The notes under the pieces: generated by a model
The model's database searches: none
What the model was told of the DNA's origin: nothing
Seen by the model: the letters and a program-made list of their open reading frames with translations, nothing else
Shown: positions 31,242 to 35,085 of the stretch, one piece after another
Layout of the letters: each line of letters begins with the position of its first letter
Position numbering within the stretch: the first letter of the stretch is position 1
Program-made: the position numbers and the translations under genes
Source: Microtetraspora sp. NBRC 16547
GTDB lineage: Bacteria > Actinomycetota > Actinomycetes > Streptosporangiales > Streptosporangiaceae
DNA: 35,085 nt
Direction of reading: 5' to 3'
NCBI RefSeq assembly: GCF_030268965.1
Contig: NZ_BSSE01000045.1
Location: forward strand, 1-35,085

Positions 31242-31772
31242 GTGGCTGAGAACCTGATCGCCAACCTTCGCACCAACCACGGCACCATCCGGGTCAAGCT
31301 CTTCCCGTACCTCGCGCCGAAGACCGTGCGCAACTTCGTCGAACTGGCGGAAGGCACCCGCGAGTGGACACACCCCGCGACCGGGGAGAAGACCACCGCC
31401 AAGCTGTACGACGGCACGATCTTCCACCGGGTCATCAGCGGCTTCATGATCCAGGGTGGCGACCCGCTCGGCCAGGGCATCGGCGGCCCCGGCTACGACT
31501 TCGACGACGAGATCCACCCGGAGAACAACTTCAACCGGCCCTACCTGCTCGCCATGGCCAACGCCGGCAAGCGCTTCGGCAAGGGCACCAACGGCTCCCA
31601 GTTCTTCATCACGGTCGCCCCGACGCCGCACCTCAACCAGGGCCACACCATCTTCGGTGAGGTCATCGAGGGCACCGAGGTCGTCGACACCATCGCCAAG
31701 ACCCCGACCGGCCGGCAGGACCGCCCGGTCAACGACGTGGTGATCGAAGAAGTCACCATCGAGCGTTCGTGA
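31242..31772 (+). CDS. ppiA: Cyclophilin-type peptidyl-prolyl cis-trans isomerase
   Basis: A 176-residue cyclophilin that speeds proline isomerisation during folding. The active-site motifs are visible: FHRVISGFMIQGGDP (Arg, Phe and Gln) and NGSQFFIT, with HLNQGHTIFGEV in place of the usual Trp, as in many bacterial forms. There is no signal peptide, so it is cytoplasmic. GTG 31242 follows AAGGGGG at about nine bases. It lies in the conserved actinobacterial block ppiA - rhomboid - crgA - trpG. The symbol reflects that position and is not proven orthology. Confidence 0.92.
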   Translation: MAENLIANLRTNHGTIRVKLFPYLAPKTVRNFVELAEGTREWTHPATGEKTTAKLYDGTIFHRVISGFMIQGGDPLGQGIGGPGYDFDDEIHPENNFNRPYLLAMANAGKRFGKGTNGSQFFITVAPTPHLNQGHTIFGEVIEGTEVVDTIAKTPTGRQDRPVNDVVIEEVTIERS

Positions 31773-31823
31773 AAAACGGCTTATAGGCTAGGAGGCCGTG
31801 GACACGCCCTTCGGAAGGACTCC

Positions 31824-32681
31824 ATGACCTCCCAGCCACCGCCGACGTACCCGGGGGCGGAAGCCGCGCCGACCTGCTACCGCCACCCCGAGCGCGAGAC
31901 CTACGTTCGCTGCCAGCGCTGCGAACGCTCCATCTGCCCTGACTGCATGCGCGACGCCTCCGTCGGCCACCAGTGCGTCGAATGCGTCCAGGAGGGCAAC
32001 CGGAGCGTGCGCCACGCCCATGCGATGTTCGGCGGGGCCACGGTCACCACACCGTGGGTGACCTGGACCCTGCTGACCATCAACGTGCTGGCCTACCTCG
32101 CCGAGCTGACCAGAGCCGACCAGATCATCGGCAAGTTCGGCACCTACTCCGTCGGCATCTACTACGGCGAGTGGTGGCGGCTGATCACCGGCGCGTTCCT
32201 GCACGCGCCGCCGCCGTCCTTCTGGCACATCCTCTTCAACATGTGGGCGCTCTACGCCATCGGCCCCGAGCTGGAACGGCGCCTCGGATCGCTCAGGTTC
32301 GCCGCGCTCTATCTGCTGTCCGCGCTCGGCGGCTCCGTCGCGGTCTACCTGTTCGGCCTGATGGCATACGGTGCCTCCGGCGCGATTTACGGCATGTTCG
32401 GAGCGCTCTTCATCGTCGCTAGGAAGCTCGGCTTCGACGCCCGCGGCGTGCTCTGGCTGATCGGGATCAACATCGTCCTGACCTTCGTCGTCCCCGGGAT
32501 CAGCTGGCAGGGCCATCTCGGCGGCCTGGTGACCGGAACGGTCGTCGCCGCCGCCTTCGTCTACGCCCCGCGCCAATCCCGGAACGCCGTCCAGCTCTCC
32601 GCCGTCGTCGCCGTGCTCGCGGTCATGGCCGTCATCCTGCTGACCCTCCCGCCGTACGGCGCGATGGCCCTGCAGCCGTAA
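31824..32681 (+). CDS. Rhomboid-family intramembrane serine protease
   Basis: A 285-residue protein with an N-terminal zinc-ribbon/B-box-like region (Cys18, His21, Cys30, Cys33, Cys38, Cys41, Cys51, Cys54), then a rhomboid core of about six or seven helices. The catalytic dyad is present: Ser185 in YGASGAIYG and His231 in WQGHLGGL. The HILFNMWALYAIGPELE stretch (about 135-151) matches the conserved HxxxN and GxxxE features. The Zn-ribbon fused to rhomboid is common in actinobacteria. ATG 31824 follows GGAAGGA. Substrates are unknown; a housekeeping or cell-envelope role is suggested by location. Confidence 0.93.
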   Translation: MTSQPPPTYPGAEAAPTCYRHPERETYVRCQRCERSICPDCMRDASVGHQCVECVQEGNRSVRHAHAMFGGATVTTPWVTWTLLTINVLAYLAELTRADQIIGKFGTYSVGIYYGEWWRLITGAFLHAPPPSFWHILFNMWALYAIGPELERRLGSLRFAALYLLSALGGSVAVYLFGLMAYGASGAIYGMFGALFIVARKLGFDARGVLWLIGINIVLTFVVPGISWQGHLGGLVTGTVVAAAFVYAPRQSRNAVQLSAVVAVLAVMAVILLTLPPYGAMALQP

Positions 32682-32701
32682 GGTGTGATCCGATGATCCG
32701 G

Positions 32702-32733
32702 ATGTCCACAGGTGTGGATAACCCTGTGGACAA
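32702..32733. promoter_or_regulatory. Cluster of three DnaA-box-like sites in a 10-bp palindrome
   Basis: In the 61-base gap between the convergent rhomboid and crgA genes lie ATGTCCACA (32702-32710, one mismatch to TTGTCCACA), the complement of TTATCCACA (32713-32721) and the complement of TTGTCCACA (32725-32733). The last two are perfect DnaA boxes. TGTCCACAGG and CCTGTGGACA also form a perfect 10-bp inverted repeat with a 10-base loop, so the element could act as a bidirectional terminator as well as a DnaA-binding site. Confidence 0.75.
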
Positions 32734-32742
32734 CAATCTTCG

Positions 32743-32988
32743 TCAGCGCCAGCGGGTCGAAAGGATCACACCAAAGATGATCATGCCGAAGCCGATCAAC
32801 AGGTTCCAGTTGCCGAGCGCGCCCAGACCCGGAGCGTTCGGAGCGATGTAGTACACCGCGATCCACGCGATCCCCAGGATCCACGATGTGACCATGAGCG
32901 GGGCGAGCCACCGGGGGCTGACCTTCACCGTCTGCGCCTTCTGCGGCGGCGTGTAGACGGCCTTCTTGCGGATCTTGGACTTCGGCAC
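32743..32988 (-). CDS. crgA: Cell division protein CrgA
   Basis: An 81-residue protein with a basic N-terminus (MPKSKIRKK when the GTG is read as Met), then two transmembrane helices at about 28-46 and 59-77. This is the CrgA layout: it helps recruit FtsI/FtsZ partners and co-ordinates septation in actinobacteria. GTG 32988 follows GAGGG. It is divergent from the trpG/pabA gene by 47 bases and convergent with rhomboid. The position next to ppiA and trpG/pabA matches the conserved neighbourhood in mycobacteria and streptomycetes. Confidence 0.92.
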   Translation of the reverse strand: MPKSKIRKKAVYTPPQKAQTVKVSPRWLAPLMVTSWILGIAWIAVYYIAPNAPGLGALGNWNLLIGFGMIIFGVILSTRWR

Positions 32989-33035
32989 GGCAGTTCCCTC
33001 GTTAGTGGGCGCAGTTCCGAGTAAGGATAGTCTGC

Positions 33036-33623
33036 ATGGACGACCGACCGCGATTCCCGGCACGTGTCCTCGTCGTGGACAACCACGACAGCTTCGTCCA
33101 CACCATCGTGCAATACCTGCGCGAACTCGGAGCCGACTGCGACGTCCGGCCCCGCGACGACGTCACCGTGAACGACGCCGACAGGTACGACGGGGTGCTC
33201 GTCTCCCCCGGCCCCGGCACCCCCGAGGACGCCGGAGTGAGCATCCCCATGGTCCGCCACTGCGCCGAACACGGAGTCCCCCTGCTCGGCGTCTGCCTCG
33301 GCCACCAGGCCATCGCCGTCGCGTACGGCGGCACCGTCGGGCGGGCCCCCGAACTCATGCACGGCCGTACCAGCCTGATCGTCCACGACGGCAAGGGAGT
33401 CTTCGCCGGCATCCCCTCGCCCGTCACCATGACGCGCTACCACTCGCTCGCCGTCACCGACGTGCCCGCCGTACTGGAGGTCAGCGCGACCACCCCCGGA
33501 GGCGTCGTCATGGGCCTGCGCCACCGCGACGCCCCCATCGAAGGCGTCCAGTTCCACCCCGAGTCGATCCTGTCCGAACACGGCCACCGGCTCCTCGGGA
33601 ATTGGCTCGCCCAGATCGTGTAA
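33036..33623 (+). CDS. pabA: Anthranilate / aminodeoxychorismate synthase component II (glutamine amidotransferase)
   Basis: A 195-residue class I glutamine amidotransferase with the catalytic triad Cys87 (GVCLGHQ), His174 and Glu176 (FHPES). The oxyanion strand is LVSPGPGTPEDAG and the N-terminus is RVLVVDNHDSF, typical of TrpG/PabA. It supplies ammonia from glutamine to the partner chorismate enzyme for tryptophan or folate synthesis. The partner is not in the window. ATG 33036 follows AAGGA. In actinobacteria this gene sits beside crgA and is annotated trpG or pabA; the sequence does not separate the two roles. A strong terminator follows. Confidence 0.9.
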   Translation: MDDRPRFPARVLVVDNHDSFVHTIVQYLRELGADCDVRPRDDVTVNDADRYDGVLVSPGPGTPEDAGVSIPMVRHCAEHGVPLLGVCLGHQAIAVAYGGTVGRAPELMHGRTSLIVHDGKGVFAGIPSPVTMTRYHSLAVTDVPAVLEVSATTPGGVVMGLRHRDAPIEGVQFHPESILSEHGHRLLGNWLAQIV

Positions 33624-33996
33624 CGCTTCCGGCCCCCGCGACGACTAACAGATGAGGGCTTCCGCCATTGCCCCCGAGTGGCGGAAGCCCTTCCCATGTC
33701 TACCGAAATGCGGGCCAGTGCTCCGGCCTTCAGCTTCAGGCCAGGGGTGAAGGCCCGCGCGGAGAGTGCCCGCTAGGGCGCGAGCGCGCCTTCACCCACA
33801 GGCCACAGTGGGCGTTGCTGCTGCTCGATGTACTGACGTTTTCTCACCGAGATCGACTCGGACATCAGGGCTTTATCCGACAGGAACAGGCACGCTCGTG
33901 CAGATACACGGATGAATGTCAGGAACCCCAAAAAGAACGTGGAGCCTCCGGTAGAAGGGGTCTCACCACAAGATCCTCACACCGAGAAAGCTCCAC
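33624..33996. other. Gap between pabA/trpG and the IS transposase
   Basis: It contains the terminator at 33655-33691 and, from 33834, the left end of the IS5-family element. No gene lies in between. The chromosomal partner of this block, normally pknB and the pbpA/rodA-type genes, is not visible. Confidence 0.6.
33655..33691 (+). terminator. Strong rho-independent-type terminator
   Basis: AGGGCTTCCGCCA pairs perfectly with TGGCGGAAGCCCT (13 bp) around an 11-base loop and is followed by TCCC. It is the best hairpin in the window and ends the pabA/trpG transcript 32 bases after the stop. Confidence 0.88.
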
Positions 33997-34841
33997 GTGA
34001 TCGCCTATCCTGCCATGCTCGACGTCTCCCGTGAACTGATCCGCTACGTCGGCCGCCTGCTACACACCGAACGCCGCCACCGCGGAACGCCCAAGAGGTC
34101 TCGGCGCCTGACCTGCTTCCACCAGGCACTGTTCGCCCTGGCCTGGTTCCGCTCCAAGCCCAACATCCGCCTGCACGGCATCGCGTTCGGACTGTCCCAG
34201 GCCACCGCCTACCGCTACCTGCACGAGGTCATCGACGTCCTGGCCGACCAAGCCCCCGACCTGCACGAAGCACTGGAACACGCCGCCGCCGACCGCGTCC
34301 CCCACCTCATCCTCGACGGCAAAATCTTCGACACCGACCGCTGCCGCATGAAGACCACCAGCGTGAAAGGCGAAACCATCGACGCCTGGTTCTCCGGCAA
34401 GACCGGCGATTTCGGCGGCAACATCCAAGCCTTGTGTGAACCCGACGGCTTTCCCGTCTGGACCAGCGACGTAGAGCCTGGCGGTGTCGTCGATATCGAA
34501 GCTGCTCGCCGTCACGTGCTTCCTGCCGTCTACCCGTACGCCAAGGCCATGCCCGTACTGGCCGATCCCGGCTATCAAGGTGCGGGTCACGGCATCGTCG
34601 TGCCGTTCAAGCAACCCGCCGATGGCAACGTGCTCAGCGTCGGCAACCGCGCCCGCAGCGCCCTACAACGGGCGCTACGCAGCCTCGGCGAACGCGGCTT
34701 CGCCCTCCTCACCGAACGCTGGACGGCCCTGCAGCACACCACGCTCAGCCCCAGCCGGATCGGCGACCTTGTACGCGCCGCACTCGTTCTCGTCCACTTC
34801 GAACATCGCCGGATCAGCTGAAATTCACTGAGAAAACGTCA
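33834..34841 (+). mobile_element. IS5-family (HARBI1-like) insertion sequence, 1008 bp
   Basis: Ends are the perfect 13-bp inverted repeat TGACGTTTTCTCA (left 33834-33846; right complement 34829-34841). It carries one transposase gene. No clear target duplication is seen between the two outer flanks. A second, related element follows 14 bases later in the same direction. Confidence 0.88.
33997..34821 (+). CDS. IS5-family transposase (DDE_Tnp_4 type)
   Basis: A 274-residue transposase. Landmarks are the first Asp in LILDGKIFDTDRC (about 106-118), the second in VLADPGYQG, and the third acidic residue in GERGFALLTERWTAL. These fit the HARBI1-related DDE_Tnp_4 group of IS5. It starts with GTG 33997, directly after the CTCCAC segment shared by both copies, and ends at TGA just inside the right end. 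No frameshift is present. Confidence 0.9.
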   Translation: MIAYPAMLDVSRELIRYVGRLLHTERRHRGTPKRSRRLTCFHQALFALAWFRSKPNIRLHGIAFGLSQATAYRYLHEVIDVLADQAPDLHEALEHAAADRVPHLILDGKIFDTDRCRMKTTSVKGETIDAWFSGKTGDFGGNIQALCEPDGFPVWTSDVEPGGVVDIEAARRHVLPAVYPYAKAMPVLADPGYQGAGHGIVVPFKQPADGNVLSVGNRARSALQRALRSLGERGFALLTERWTALQHTTLSPSRIGDLVRAALVLVHFEHRRIS

Positions 34842-34855
34842 TTGACAGCCCCCAC

Positions 34856-35085
34856 TGACGTTTTCTCAGCGTGATCGACTCGGACAGTAGGACTTTCCTG
34901 GGCAGAAACGATCACACGCGGGCAGACACGCGGACGAACAGAGGATGCCGGAAACAGGCGTGGAGCCTTCGGTAGAAGAGGTCTCACCACAAGATCGTCC
35001 GTCTACCAGAAGGCTCCACGTGATCACCTATCCTGCCATGCTCGACGTCTCACGAGACCTCATCCGCTTCGTCGCACGACTACTG
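34856..35085 (+). mobile_element. Second IS5-family element, partial at window edge
   Basis: Begins with the same 13-bp end TGACGTTTTCTCA at 34856-34868 and repeats the first copy's leader in diverged form, including GTCTCACCACAAGATC and the CTCCACGTGATC start region. Only the first 230 bases are in the window. Confidence 0.85.
35020..35085 (+). CDS. IS5-family transposase, start only (runs off the window)
   Basis: GTG 35020 begins VITYPAMLDVSRDLIRFVAR, close to the first copy's VIAYPAMLDVSRELIRYVGR. The rest lies beyond the window. Differences across the leader show that it is a related copy and not an exact one. Confidence 0.85.
   Translation, partial: MITYPAMLDVSRDLIRFVARLL

Overview
The window is high-GC actinobacterial DNA, most likely chromosomal and from a filamentous genus of the Streptosporangiales or Streptomycetales type. 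The evidence is strong G/C third-position bias, many GTG and TTG starts, secreted lipoproteins and Tat substrates, an ECF41 sigma factor, a HelD-type helicase, and on the right the conserved cyclophilin - rhomboid - crgA - trpG/pabA block that in actinobacteria usually lies within tens of kilobases of oriC. No intact RNA gene, CRISPR array or complete prophage is visible.

Layout. Positions 1-4.1 kb hold a small membrane protein, a divergent Lrp/AsnC regulator and SMP-30 gluconolactonase pair, the first copy of a duplicated gene of unknown function, and a DUF3592-like membrane protein. Positions 4.1-6.7 kb hold an FAD oxidoreductase translationally coupled to an ECF41 (SigJ-like) sigma factor. 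Positions 6.8-9.1 kb hold two lipoproteins on the minus strand. Positions 9.1-10.5 kb are an integration scar zone: two orphan tRNA 3' halves (Ala-UGC type and Gly-CCC type) lie at matching distances behind similar arm-type repeats, with an RmlD-like reductase between them. Positions 10.5-14.2 kb hold a glyoxalase-fold (VOC) gene split by an IS1380-family element with a clean 5-bp target duplication, its DUF1801 partner and a divergent LysR regulator. Positions 14.2-17.5 kb hold a secreted trypsin-like protease, a small conserved protein, a truncated helix-turn-helix fragment ending next to a dispersed 46-bp repeat, the second copy of the duplicated gene, and a cytidine-deaminase-fold protein.

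Positions 17.5-25.5 kb hold a Tat-exported KstD-like flavoprotein, a DUF72 protein, a secreted protein, a second deaminase-fold protein, a five-helix membrane protein, a GNAT acetyltransferase, and a two-gene surface module: a WxL-like secreted protein overlapping a DUF916-like membrane-anchored partner. Positions 25.5-28 kb hold a DHA2 drug exporter divergent from its TetR regulator across a perfect palindromic operator. Positions 28-30.5 kb hold a perfect 72-bp tandem duplication upstream of a HelD/HelR-type RNA-polymerase helicase. Positions 30.5-33.7 kb are the conserved core block, with a compact cluster of DnaA boxes between rhomboid and crgA. The window ends in two head-to-tail IS5-family elements, placed where the pknB/pbpA/ftsW cluster is usually expected.

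The main theme is repeated integration and decay around a conserved core: about six attachment-like sites but no integrase, several gene fragments with coding bias, three insertion sequences, and a gene-sized duplication. The best leads for something less described are the shared-architecture tRNA scars, the actinobacterial WxL/DUF916-like pair with a decayed paralogue, the DnaA-box cluster by crgA, and the tandem duplication ahead of the HelD gene.
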